From a bacterium (GTDB taxonomy: Bacteria > Vulcanimicrobiota > Xenobia > Xenobiales > Xenobiaceae): a stretch of 37,791 nt of DNA. The notes under the pieces are model-generated. The model had not been told where the DNA came from. It worked only from the letters and a program-made list of their open reading frames with translations, and searched no databases. Positions within the stretch are counted from its first letter, which is position 1; every line of letters starts with the position of its first letter. Shown here one piece after another: positions 8,001-15,621 of the stretch. The stretch lies in contig JALHDH010000054.1 of the NCBI GenBank assembly GCA_022839105.1, positions 1 to 37,791 of the forward strand, written 5' to 3'. Position numbers and translations under genes: made by a program.

Positions 8001-8013
8001 TGTCTTCCCGGAC
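7975..8013. repeat. 39-nt terminator-containing repeat, copy 1
   Basis: Matches 10060-10098 at 33 of 39 positions in the same orientation. Both share GGCCCGG-N4-CCGGG, a pyrimidine run, and a downstream ATGTCTTCCCGGAC block. The copies lie on either side of the 647-residue membrane-protein gene. Confidence 0.65.
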
Positions 8014-9941
8014 GACGGTTGAACCCGTCCTCCCGCTCTGGACGGGGCCTCGCTGGCTTCGACCGCGTGAGGCGGAATCCGATAGAGGCGCAGGTCCCCC
8101 CCGTCCACCTCCAGGGAAAGGCTCTCGATCAAAGGAGTGTTGACCGGGAAGCCAGGGTCGTGAGCCTGGAGTTCCACAAACGCAACCCCCATCTTCCTGG
8201 CCTGGGAGACCAGGTCTTCCAGCGAGGCTGCGGAGTACAGTCGTCTGATGGCCTCGATTCTCTCGCCAGGATGGACTCCGTGAGAAACGCTGAGCCCCGA
8301 CTGGGCCAGGTAGACCCTGCGAAACGAGTAGGATGGAAGGACCAGGGCCACGTCCGGGAAGGTTGCGATGGCCTGGTCCCGGGGAACCGACCGTCGAGCC
8401 TGGAGGGCGTATTCCAACATCGGCCGGGGGATGATTGCATGGGTGCCGGAGTGCCAGGCCAGGCTGACCAGGCCGGTCGCCACGCTCAGCAGGGCCAGGC
8501 CGAGGGCCAGCAGACGGGGCAGCAGGCGCGACGTGTTCCACAGTTCCCCCAGGCCCGCAGCCGTCAGGATGCAGGCCACCAGGAACCACGAGTGCAGAAT
8601 CTTGATGTTGTTCCAGGGGACCGTGAAGACCAGCACGTTGCACAGCGCGAAAGGCAGCAGGGAGGCCAACCAGAGCCTGCGCAGGTCCCCCCCAGGCCGC
8701 CATGCCACCAAGGGAGGCACGAAGAAGAGAACCCCGAGGTTCAGGGTCCAGAACTGCAGCAGGCCCAAGACATCGTGCCGGGGGCTTTCCCAGCCGGGCT
8801 GGATCGCCATCATCCCCTGACGCATGGCCAGCAGCGCGGGGAGCTGGAGCGCCACCAGGGCGAGGACCGTCAGCCAGAAGGGCCTGCTTCCACTGCGTCG
8901 ACCGAGGAGCCACAGCGCCCCGAGACACAGCATGGTCCCGATGAAGGAGTGGACCTGCGAGAAGGGCAGCAACCCTGCACAGAGCCCGGCTCCGACCGCA
9001 TCGCCCAACTCCAGGCGTCGAGCGGCGGTGAAACGCACCAAGGCCGCCACCCCCAGGCAAAGGCCCAGAAGCGTGGCCCGCGCGTGCACGACGAAATCGC
9101 GCAGCGTGCCGGTCCAGACGATTCCCCAATCATGCAGGCGGTCAGGAGGCGAATGCATGCTGGCCAGAGCCCAGCCGGGATCCCGCAGCAGGTCGGGCCA
9201 GTAGAAGGCAAAGCCCAGTCCCCCACCCAGCAGGAAGAGCCAGACGGCCAGATGGGAGGCAGCCGGAGACAGACCGTGACGAAAGGCCAGCAGGCCGACC
9301 AGTCCGGCAAGGCTCGCGGCCAGAACCATGTCCAACACGTTGAAGACCGCGACCAGGTCCTCCAGGCTGAAGGCTTCCGGGCTTCCCAAGGCGGCGAAAC
9401 CCGCCGATGCACTGTTGAGGCGGACCGCCGCGGCAGCCACCAGGTCCGCGACGACGTGGTATCGGAGGGGCAGACCAGACATCAGGGGGTGGTCGATCGG
9501 GACGCTGGAGGCCTCCGCCAGAATGCCCGCCAGGGCCATATGGAAAGGGAGGTCCGTCATGGGATCGCCCTGGAGGAGAAGGCCGTCCGCCGTGGTGAGG
9601 TCGCGGATTCCGATCAGCAACATTACCGCCAATGCAGGGATGGCCATCCACCTGGCCACCTGGGCGCCTGTCGGAGGACGACCCTGCAGGGCGCGAGGAC
9701 CTCGGGCCCAGCACAGCACTCCCAGGCCCAACAGAAGGACCAGGCCCAACAGGCTGAGGGCATCGGACGGTCCGAAGGCGGTCCACAAGGCGCTGGTCAC
9801 CAGACCCCAGGCGGCGATTCCCAAAGGTGGACCGATCAAAGCGCGTTCCCAGAACCCCGGGCCTTGTTGTCCCCTGGACTCCCCCACGCTGGTCAACAGG
9901 ATGCCCGCCGAAATGGCCGCCAGAATTGCCAGATAACCCAA
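7998..9941 (-). CDS. Polytopic membrane protein, GT-C glycosyltransferase-like
   Basis: A 647-residue protein with about ten or more hydrophobic segments and a soluble C-terminal stretch of about 130 residues. After the first segments comes GDPMTDLPFHMALAG. An acidic pair in the first large loop is typical of GT-C transferases that use polyprenyl-phosphate sugars (PMT/ArnT-like). Overall architecture rather than a specific signature supports this. The start is uncertain: TTG 9941 gives a clean hydrophobic N-terminus, and CTG 9962 is in frame upstream. The stop falls in the T-tract of the convergent terminator. Near-identical 39-nt repeats flank the gene. Confidence 0.55.
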   Translation of the reverse strand: MGYLAILAAISAGILLTSVGESRGQQGPGFWERALIGPPLGIAAWGLVTSALWTAFGPSDALSLLGLVLLLGLGVLCWARGPRALQGRPPTGAQVARWMAIPALAVMLLIGIRDLTTADGLLLQGDPMTDLPFHMALAGILAEASSVPIDHPLMSGLPLRYHVVADLVAAAAVRLNSASAGFAALGSPEAFSLEDLVAVFNVLDMVLAASLAGLVGLLAFRHGLSPAASHLAVWLFLLGGGLGFAFYWPDLLRDPGWALASMHSPPDRLHDWGIVWTGTLRDFVVHARATLLGLCLGVAALVRFTAARRLELGDAVGAGLCAGLLPFSQVHSFIGTMLCLGALWLLGRRSGSRPFWLTVLALVALQLPALLAMRQGMMAIQPGWESPRHDVLGLLQFWTLNLGVLFFVPPLVAWRPGGDLRRLWLASLLPFALCNVLVFTVPWNNIKILHSWFLVACILTAAGLGELWNTSRLLPRLLALGLALLSVATGLVSLAWHSGTHAIIPRPMLEYALQARRSVPRDQAIATFPDVALVLPSYSFRRVYLAQSGLSVSHGVHPGERIEAIRRLYSAASLEDLVSQARKMGVAFVELQAHDPGFPVNTPLIESLSLEVDGGDLRLYRIPPHAVEASEAPSRAGGRVQPSSGKT

Positions 9942-9981
9942 TTTGAGAAGGCCTCGCTCCAGGCTTGAGTCGACGTTTCAT

Positions 9982-10001
9982 GGGCCCGGATGACGGGGCC
10001 C
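9982..10001. other. GGGCCC/GGGCCC inverted repeat
   Basis: Two GGGCCC palindromes are separated by 8 nt upstream of the GT-C-like gene and can form a hairpin on either strand. No T-tract follows. It may be a regulatory or processing element of the intergenic gap 9942-10161. Confidence 0.3.
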
Positions 10002-10059
10002 TTCAGGTCTGTGAACCGTTGAACGTGGGCCTCTTCGCCTTCCCGGCAGGATTCCTTTC

Positions 10060-10104
10060 GGCCCGGTCCGCCGGGTCTTCTTTCATGTCTTCCCGGACCG
10101 GGCC
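10060..10104. repeat. 39-nt repeat copy 2 inside an 11-bp inverted repeat
   Basis: 10060-10098 is the second copy of the terminator-like element at 7975-8013. Here the first arm (10060-10070) also pairs perfectly over 11 bp with 10094-10104 across a 23-nt loop. A shorter CCCGG/CCGGG hairpin with a pyrimidine tail competes with it. It lies downstream of the leftward pilin-like gene and could end that transcript. Confidence 0.5.
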
Positions 10105-10161
10105 TGGAGGCAGGCCACCAGGGCAGGGACGTCAACCCCAGGCCCGACTCCAGAGATCCGC

Positions 10162-10989
10162 CTACTGCGCCTCCTCGGTCCAGGAGCGGATGTGCAGCTT
10201 CGGGAGCATCGGGAAGAAGGGAGGCGGCGCCTTGGCCAGGTTTGAGTCGTAGAGGATGTCATAGACCGGGAACCCCGAGGACCCGCCGTAGCCCCACGGC
10301 TTGTCCTGGCCTTCGATCAGCCCACCGTGGATGATGAACTTGCCGACCTCTCCCCAGCGCTCGTCCCATCCATCCACGGCATACCCACCCGAGCCATCCT
10401 TCCGCCCGGCAAAGATCGTGCAGTAGAGATAGAGCGGGTCGTTGAGGTTCCGGGGGATGGCCCGGCCGAGTCGGACGTTGTAGCCGACCAGGCCCAGCAC
10501 GTCGCGGCTTCCGCTCGGCTTCTTCCCCAGCGGCGTGTCCGCTCGGGTGAGGTCCCCCGACACCACGATCTCCTTGTCGCGCTCGATGTCCACTGCCACG
10601 GTCCGCGCTCCCCGATTGACGCCGCGCAGGCTGTGGATGGTCCCCGTGACGTAGACCACTCCGTTGGTGGTCCCGGAGACGACCTCGTATCTGCCATCCG
10701 CCTTCTTGAGAACCGTGTGTCCCGCAGGAATGTCCAAAGGCTTGGGCAGGGCCAGACCGTTCACCTTCGTCCCGGCGGGCAGGTTCGTGCCGCCCTCGGT
10801 GTAGACCGTCAGCAAGGACTTCTTGCCGCCCTGGGTGATCGTCACCGTCGAGTTCCCGCCCGAGACCCCCAGTTCCATCGCGTCGACGTCTCCCTGGATG
10901 AAGACGCCTCCCAGCGCCTCATTGAAGTCCCCGGTGCCCACTGCCGAGTTCAGGTAGATCCCGGCCAGGGAGATCGAGCGGTAATATTC
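10162..10989 (-). pseudogene. C-terminal part of a frameshifted pilin-like protein
   Basis: Coding character runs in this frame from about 10989 (PEYYRSISLAGIYLN) to the stop at 10162. No plausible start exists at its head; the GTG at 10941 lies inside the conserved stretch. The product is beta-rich with Gly/Val/Thr strands (VNRGARTVAVDIERDKEIVV, GKFIIHGGLIEGQDKPWG), as in the distal parts of large pilin-associated or polymer-forming proteins. The missing N-terminus is the prepilin fragment at 11048-11332, joined through about 110 nt of a third frame. Single-base losses at about 11100 and at a homopolymer near 10991-10999 would restore one reading frame. Confidence 0.65.
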
Positions 10990-11047
10990 AGGAAGGGGGC
11001 GGCGTTGAGGTCGGGGAGATTCTCGAAGGGCTGGTTCGGCGGGTCGT

Positions 11048-11332
11048 TCAGACCCGACTCCTCGGGGGGAGGCAAGGGGACGGTGAAGGGGAGGTTGCGG
11101 ACCGGATCAACTCGAGAACCTGCCGATTCCAGGTGACGGCCTGGGTCATGCGGCCGCTGAAGCGCGTGGACTGGATGGCGAAGGCGAACGAGGCGAAGAC
11201 ACCCAGGATGCCGACCGCCAGGACCACCGCGGCGATGGCGATCTCGATCTGCGTGAAGCCTCCGGGACGGCGAGAGACAGACCTAAGAGAATCCCCCGAA
11301 GTCTGTCCGAGCCCCCAGAAGCCTGCCGTCAA
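11048..11332 (-). pseudogene. N-terminal part of a frameshifted type IV prepilin-like protein
   Basis: The fragment carries a type IV prepilin signal: a basic leader ending RRPGG, then FTQIEIAIAAVVLAVGILG with Glu at mature position 5 and a long hydrophobic helix. Start TTG 11332 (minus) was chosen because GGGAGG lies 8 nt upstream; it gives a 25-residue leader. After LELIR the frame degenerates to SATSPSPSP and stops at 11048. The next frame reads RNLPFTVPLPPPEESGLNDP, a convincing continuation. Full length would be about 390 residues, a minor pilin or pilus/secretion pseudopilin. Whether the shift is biological or an assembly error cannot be told here. Confidence 0.7.
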
Positions 11333-11448
11333 GCGATCGCCCTCCCGCCCGAAAACGGGGCCCACCCGCCGGGCATTCCTTGATCCATACAAGGGAATAC
11401 CGACAAAACCGGGATTTGTCTACACTGGAGAGGCCCCTCTCCAGAATC

Positions 11449-11889
11449 CTACTTCCAGGAATCCCGGCTGATCGAGCCGTCCTGGACCCACAGGCGGATG
11501 GGCCGCTCGTGGGGGTAGATGGGCCAGTAGATCAACAGACGGAGACTCCCTCCGGCCGGGAGGGGTCGGGGCCCGAAGACCCGCTTGAGGCCGCTCCCAT
11601 CGTCCACCCCCACGTCGGTGGGAGGCCGCAGGCGCTCTCCGGTGGTCGTGAGGGCGGCGAACCAGGACTGCCAGGAGACCGTGGCGGGGCGACCGAGCCT
11701 CTCTCGAACCTGCACGTGGGCCAGGAAGTTGCGCTGGTCCGGGGTGACCTCGGCTCCGACCACCCGCAACTCGATCCCGTCGACCGTGAAGGTGTAGGGG
11801 ATCCGAAAGGAGGGCAGCGCCTCCTCGGCGGCCGCGGCCAAGGTCAGGCTCCAGACCAGCCCCAACAGGATCATGCCCCGCAGAACCAT
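11449..11889 (-). CDS. Secreted protein of unknown function, beta-sandwich-like
   Basis: No family recognised. The 146-residue product begins with a typical signal peptide (MVLRGMILLGLVWSLTLAAA, cleavage near AAAEE), followed by about 120 residues of alternating strands: FTVDGIELRVVGAEVTP, FLAHVQVRERLG, LRLLIYWPIYP. This layout recalls the Ig-like interaction domains seen in secreted proteins. The gene lies upstream of the pilin-like gene on the same strand with a 116-nt gap, so they may be co-transcribed and share a cell-surface role. It is divergent from hemB. Confidence 0.65.
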   Translation of the reverse strand: MVLRGMILLGLVWSLTLAAAAEEALPSFRIPYTFTVDGIELRVVGAEVTPDQRNFLAHVQVRERLGRPATVSWQSWFAALTTTGERLRPPTDVGVDDGSGLKRVFGPRPLPAGGSLRLLIYWPIYPHERPIRLWVQDGSISRDSWK

Positions 11890-12038
11890 CCCGGCAGGAT
11901 TCGACGAGGGTCGGCCGGCCTCCCGCCCGACCCGATGGCCAGACGCGGTGCCGGGACGGGCAGTGATCCCGCCACGGATGTGGAAGCCCTCCCCTCCGCC
12001 TCCGACCGAGGAGAGCGAGACCTCTCCCAGGAGCCCCC

Positions 12039-13037
12039 ATGTCCACCCTTCACCCCTTCCCCGGAGCCGTCTTCCCCCGACTTCGCCTGCGCCGGCTGCG
12101 CCGCAGCGCCGAGCTGCGCTCCATGATCCGCGAGACCCGGCTGGACCCGGCCAGCTTCATCTATCCCCTCTTCGCGGTGGAAGGCGAGGGGATCCGCCAG
12201 GAGATTCCGGCCATGCCCGGCCAGTTCCACCTGAGCGTGGACGAACTCGTGCGGGAGGCCGAGGCGGCCTTCGCGGAGGGGGTTCCCGCGGTGCTGCTCT
12301 TCGGCATCCCCGCCACCAAGGACGCCCGGGGAACCTCGGCAGCCGACCCGGAAGGTCCGGTCGCCCGGGCCGTCCGCGAGCTCAAGAGGGCCCTGCCCCG
12401 CCTGATGGTCCTCACCGACGTGTGCCTGTGCGAGTATACCGACCACGGTCACTGCGGGGTGCTGGACGGCCAGCAGGTCGACAACGACGCCACCCTGCCG
12501 GTCCTGGCCGAGACCGCCCTGGCCCATGCCCGGGCCGGCGCCGACATGGTCGCCCCCTCCGACATGATGGACGGCCGGGTCCAGGCCATCCGGGAGCGCC
12601 TGGACCAGGAGGGGTTCGAGCAGGTCCCCATCCTGGCCTACGCCGCGAAGTTCGCCAGCGCCTTCTACGGCCCGTTCCGCGAAGCCGCGCAGTCGGCCCC
12701 GCAATTCGGAGACCGCCGTTCCTACCAGATGGACCCCGCCAACCGGCGCGAAGCCCTGCGCGAGGTCCAGGCGGACCTCCAGGAGGGGGCCGACCTGGTG
12801 ATGGTCAAGCCGGCCCTGGCCTTCCTGGACGTGCTGCGGGAGGTCCGCGAGGCGGTCGACTGTCCCCTGGCAGCCTACAACGTGAGCGGCGAGTATTCCA
12901 TGGTCAAGGCCGCCGCCCGCATGGGCTGGATCGACGAGAAGGCGGTGACCATGGAGATCCTCACGGGGATCAAGAGGGCCGGAGCGGACCTGATCCTGAC
13001 CTACCACGCCCGCGAGGCGGCGCGCTGGCTCTCCTGA
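12039..13037 (+). CDS. hemB: Delta-aminolevulinic acid dehydratase (porphobilinogen synthase)
   Basis: A 332-residue enzyme that condenses two 5-aminolevulinate molecules to porphobilinogen, the substrate of the HemC domain encoded at 3209-6193. The metal site is the zinc type: DVCLCEYTDHGHCG gives Cys129, Cys131 and Cys139. Active-site lysines are Lys204 (YAAKFASAFYGPFR) and the Schiff-base Lys257 (LVMVKPAL). Length and N-terminus (RLRRLRRSAELRSMIRET) are normal. SD AGGAG (12029-12033) lies 5 nt before the ATG. The last 20 bases of the gene lie inside a 31-bp repeat whose second copy is at 14787-14817. Confidence 0.95.
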   Translation: MSTLHPFPGAVFPRLRLRRLRRSAELRSMIRETRLDPASFIYPLFAVEGEGIRQEIPAMPGQFHLSVDELVREAEAAFAEGVPAVLLFGIPATKDARGTSAADPEGPVARAVRELKRALPRLMVLTDVCLCEYTDHGHCGVLDGQQVDNDATLPVLAETALAHARAGADMVAPSDMMDGRVQAIRERLDQEGFEQVPILAYAAKFASAFYGPFREAAQSAPQFGDRRSYQMDPANRREALREVQADLQEGADLVMVKPALAFLDVLREVREAVDCPLAAYNVSGEYSMVKAAARMGWIDEKAVTMEILTGIKRAGADLILTYHAREAARWLS

Positions 13038-13048
13038 ACCCGGCGGCG
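13018..13048 (+). repeat. 31-bp direct repeat, copy 1 (hemB 3' end)
   Basis: Perfectly identical to 14787-14817. This copy covers the last codons and stop of hemB (ARWLS, TGA) and 11 nt beyond. Together the copies bracket the DUF1778/GNAT/orphan cassette, as attachment sites or recombination scars would. Confidence 0.85.
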
Positions 13049-13177
13049 CGCGGTCATGGTGACGGGACAGCATCCGGATGGCGAGGGAACCCGGCACGGG
13101 CCGGGATGGGGAGCACTGAAGGCCCCAGATGAGATTCGCCGACCGGTCGTGGAACACCCGGAAACCAAGACGGCCTC

Positions 13178-13206
13178 TTGCGCAGAAGGAGTCATGTTGG
13201 TACAAT
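13178..13206 (+). promoter_or_regulatory. Promoter of the toxin-antitoxin pair
   Basis: TTGCGC (13178-13183) and TACAAT (13201-13206) are spaced by 17 bp, with an extended -10 TGG just before TACAAT. Transcription would start near 13213, a few bases before the SD AGGAGG (13217-13222). This rules out upstream starts for the antitoxin. Confidence 0.65.
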
Positions 13207-13231
13207 AGGCACACAAAGGAGGGGCTTGGTC

Positions 13232-13525
13232 TTGCCGGTTCCGTCACGAAAGACCCCGCCAGCGAAGGTGGAACGATTCGCCTTCCGCCTCAGCCTGGAG
13301 GACAGGAGCCTCCTGGAGAGGGCTGCGGCTTTGCGCACCGTCAGCCTGACGCGCTTCATCCTGGAGAGTTCTCGCGAGGTCGCCGAACGAGCCCTCGCCG
13401 ACCAGACCAGGTTCGTCCTGGACGCCGAGCAGATGGCTGCCTTCTACCGAGCATTGGACGAGCCTCCCCGAGAGATCCCGGAGTTGCGCGATTTGTGGCA
13501 ACGTCCGGACCCCTACGGGTCTTGA
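13232..13525 (+). CDS. DUF1778 (TacA-like) antitoxin
   Basis: A 97-residue ribbon-helix-helix antitoxin. The N-terminal RHH is RFAFRLSLEDRSLLERAAALR followed by SLTRFILESS, and the C-terminal segment (residues about 50-97) carries the toxin-neutralising region ending in DLWQRPDPYGS. Proteins of this family bind operator DNA and wrap the partner GNAT toxin, so the pair should autorepress from the promoter at 13178-13206. TTG 13232 was chosen for its 9-nt spacing from AGGAGG; TTG 13226 is too close. The stop TGA overlaps the TTG of the toxin gene. The pair lies between copies of the hemB-end repeat. Confidence 0.85.
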   Translation: MPVPSRKTPPAKVERFAFRLSLEDRSLLERAAALRTVSLTRFILESSREVAERALADQTRFVLDAEQMAAFYRALDEPPREIPELRDLWQRPDPYGS

Positions 13526-14058
13526 GCCTCCTGGAGCGCCCCGTCCCGCTGCGCGCCGACCACGAGGTCGCGGACTTCCGCTGCGGACATGAGGCACTGA
13601 ACGTGTTCCTGGTCCGCTACGCCCTCCAAAGCCAGCACAGTGGCGGAGCCCGGACATACGTGGCATGCCGTGGCCTGCGTGTGGTGGGCTACTATAGTCT
13701 GGCTGCAGGGGCCGTTCGCCTGGAAGAGGCACCGGCCCGGGTTGCCAAGGGTCTGCCGCGCCATCCCGTGCCCATCGTGATCCTGGCCCGGTTGGCGGTC
13801 GACCAGCGCGAAAAATGTCAAGGATTGGGGGCGGCCCTGCTCAAGGACGCGTGCCAGCGATACCTTCAGGCCTGTGAGATGATCGGGAGCCGGGCCCTGG
13901 TCACCCACGCCAAGGACGAGCCGGCCCGCTCATTCTACCTCCGCTTCGGCTTCGAACCGTCGCCAACCCACGAGAACCACCTCTTCCTGCTGACAAAGGA
14001 CATGAAGAAGACCTTGGGCCTGGAGGGTTCAAGCCCGCGAAACACCAACGCCCCCTGA
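13522..14058 (+). CDS. GNAT-family toxin (TacT-like acetyltransferase)
   Basis: A 178-residue GNAT acetyltransferase. TacT-type toxins acetylate the amino group of charged tRNAs and block translation. Family marks are FRCGHEALNVFL, VVGYYSLAAGAV, the acetyl-CoA loop in ILARLAVDQREKCQGLGAALL, and SFYLRFGF with the conserved Tyr. TTG 13522 overlaps the antitoxin stop (TTGA), a usual coupling in these operons; GTG 13495 is a possible earlier start. The frame and core motifs look intact, so the toxin is probably functional. The neighbouring DUF1778 gene is its cognate antitoxin. Confidence 0.85.
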   Translation: MSLLERPVPLRADHEVADFRCGHEALNVFLVRYALQSQHSGGARTYVACRGLRVVGYYSLAAGAVRLEEAPARVAKGLPRHPVPIVILARLAVDQREKCQGLGAALLKDACQRYLQACEMIGSRALVTHAKDEPARSFYLRFGFEPSPTHENHLFLLTKDMKKTLGLEGSSPRNTNAP

Positions 14059-14091
14059 CATTGAAAGTCTTCTTCGTGGAGGTTGCGAGCA

Positions 14092-14676
14092 ATGAACCCC
14101 GATGCATTGATCCACACCTTCGAAGAATTGTACAGGCTGCAGAAACTGGGTTGTGCGGTCACATGGAGCGACGTTCCGCTGTTATTGAGTCGCGACAGAC
14201 AAGTTGCAGAATACTACCCTGGCCTCTTGAAGGCATCTGCGGTTGCAGAAAGACTGGCGAACAGACTATCAGCTCGGAACCCAATCTATTGGAACCTGGC
14301 CGCCATCACAATCCGGGAATTCAGAAATGCGTTTCGCACAATCGCTGCACTGGAGCATATCGGGGCCTCAGTGAATGAGCTTCGAGGTCAAGGGAAGAAG
14401 ATTCCAGCCAGAACAACCGAGGACATCATCCCATACTTGAACTACACAATCCAACAGCACCGGGGCTCGCCATACAGCATACCACCGAGTCAAAGTTCCA
14501 GAGCTGACGAATATTGCCGCCGCGGGATCTTGATGGCTGCTTCCATTGTGGAGCACGGCTTGTCCGGCTTCCATTGCGACGCAGCGTGGCAGGTGACGAC
14601 TGAGAAATCCAGGCGCAATGCCCGATTTGCGATGGAGCGGTTGGCCGAAACCCTCCGAGACCTGGGTGGGGCCTGA
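14092..14676 (+). CDS. Orphan protein in the repeat-bracketed cassette
   Basis: No family recognised. A 194-residue soluble, mostly helical protein with no signal peptide or membrane segment. It has a Tyr/Arg-rich N-terminal half (ELYRLQKLGCAVTWSDVPLL) and ends in a basic helix. SD GGAGG (14078-14082) lies 9 nt before ATG 14092. Base composition is clearly lower in G+C than the surrounding genes, with many A/T-ending codons, which points to recent transfer. It starts 33 nt after the GNAT toxin and could be a third cassette member or unrelated cargo. Confidence 0.7.
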   Translation: MNPDALIHTFEELYRLQKLGCAVTWSDVPLLLSRDRQVAEYYPGLLKASAVAERLANRLSARNPIYWNLAAITIREFRNAFRTIAALEHIGASVNELRGQGKKIPARTTEDIIPYLNYTIQQHRGSPYSIPPSQSSRADEYCRRGILMAASIVEHGLSGFHCDAAWQVTTEKSRRNARFAMERLAETLRDLGGA

Positions 14677-14689
14677 AACAGGTGGTATC

Positions 14690-14707
14690 GGGGGTCAAGT
14701 TTCCCCC
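14690..14707 (+). other. GGGGG/CCCCC hairpin after the orphan gene
   Basis: GGGGG (14690-14694) pairs with CCCCC (14703-14707) around TCAAGTTT. No T-tract follows. It sits in the non-coding end of the cassette, about 80 nt before the second 31-bp repeat copy, and may be a remnant of a mobile-element end. Confidence 0.3.
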
Positions 14708-14786
14708 GCCCTGCAAGTCAGCTCGACCCCTCACTCCGCACTGGCCAGGTCCAGGGGATCAGCTCAGGCTGGCCTGGATGACCGGA

Positions 14787-14817
14787 CGGCGCGCTGGCTC
14801 TCCTGAACCCGGCGGCG
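14787..14817 (+). repeat. 31-bp direct repeat, copy 2
   Basis: Exact copy of 13018-13048. In this position it encodes nothing functional, although the frame still reads ARWLS and a stop, so it is a duplicated hemB end. Flanking bases differ on both sides, so the identity has sharp limits. Ten nt later the leftward CPBP gene ends. Confidence 0.85.
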
Positions 14818-14827
14818 ATCCGAGGGC

Positions 14828-15607
14828 TCACCAGCCGAACCAGTCACCCCCCGGGGGCAGGCCTCCCTTGCGCCACACGGCCAGGAGGTCCATGGTCAGG
14901 GCCACCGACCAGTGGACCGCCACCCCCCCCAGGACCGACCCGGTTCGCAGGGCCAGAAAACCCAGCACCACGCCGGCCACGATGGCCCCCAGGGTCTCGG
15001 GGAAGGGCTTGAGGAAGTGGATCATGCAGTAGGGGACCATCGAGACCAGGATGGCCGCCTCCCCCATGCGCCGATGCAGGCTGAAGATCAGGAATCCTCG
15101 GAAGAAGAACTCCAGGGCCAGGAACTGCAGGGCGTAGGCCGCCTCGAAGACCAGCCACGGCCCCGGCGCCACCCGCGCGTAGGGATAGAAGGGGTAGGTG
15201 GCCAGGAAGGCCTCGGTTCCCGAAGCCCACCACAGGGGCCCCAACATGACGGCGAACATCGCCGGATAGATCCACAGGTGCCTGGAGCGCCGGGGCATCC
15301 TCAATCCGTAGTCGCGAAGCGAGCGTCCCCGCCACTTCAACCACAGGGCCGGGACTACGAAGTAGCCCGTGCAGGTGCACCCGGCCCACCACAACAAGGC
15401 CATGAGATGGTAGACCGGCTGGTCGGCCCGGACACCGGGGAAGAGCGCCGGAAAGCTGGTGGCCAGCCCGAAATACTGGATCAGGGTCAGGACCAGGGCT
15501 GCGATCCCCAAGGCGCCGGCCACCTCGAGATCGACCCGAGGAGGGGTGAGCACATCGCCGCTGCCCGCCAGGCAAGGCTCGGAATCCGGCGAGGGGGAAG
15601 ACCTCAT
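14828..15607 (-). CDS. CPBP-family intramembrane metalloprotease
   Basis: A 259-residue polytopic membrane protein of the CPBP (CAAX protease/bacteriocin-processing) family. Motif 1 reads LEFFFRG, where the first of the usual two Glu is Leu. Motif 2 is MIHFLKPFPETLGAIVAG with the conserved His, and the final motif is GGVAVHW with the last His. The xEFFFRG variant is common in one branch of the family, so the protein may still be active. ATG 15607 was chosen for GGAG 5 nt upstream; ATG 15619 and ATG 15640 are alternatives. It follows the spermidine synthase-like gene with little or no gap. Substrate unknown. Confidence 0.75.
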   Translation of the reverse strand: MRSSPSPDSEPCLAGSGDVLTPPRVDLEVAGALGIAALVLTLIQYFGLATSFPALFPGVRADQPVYHLMALLWWAGCTCTGYFVVPALWLKWRGRSLRDYGLRMPRRSRHLWIYPAMFAVMLGPLWWASGTEAFLATYPFYPYARVAPGPWLVFEAAYALQFLALEFFFRGFLIFSLHRRMGEAAILVSMVPYCMIHFLKPFPETLGAIVAGVVLGFLALRTGSVLGGVAVHWSVALTMDLLAVWRKGGLPPGGDWFGW

Positions 15608-15621
15608 CCGCGCTCCCATGC

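Noticed and set aside
10162..10941. An intact 259-residue gene starting at GTG 10941
   Set aside because: Coding character continues upstream of the GTG in the same frame (ISLAGIYLNSA), and the N-terminus is found in other frames up to the prepilin signal.
14618..14806. A short plus-strand frame ending in ARWLS
   Set aside because: Its end comes from the duplicated hemB tail in repeat copy 2, and its start overlaps the orphan gene. There is no SD and no coding signal.
14828..15607. Loss of the first Glu in the CPBP motif (LEFFFRG) as a sign of inactivation
   Set aside because: The single-Glu xEFFFRG form occurs in a known branch of the family, and the remaining His motifs are present.
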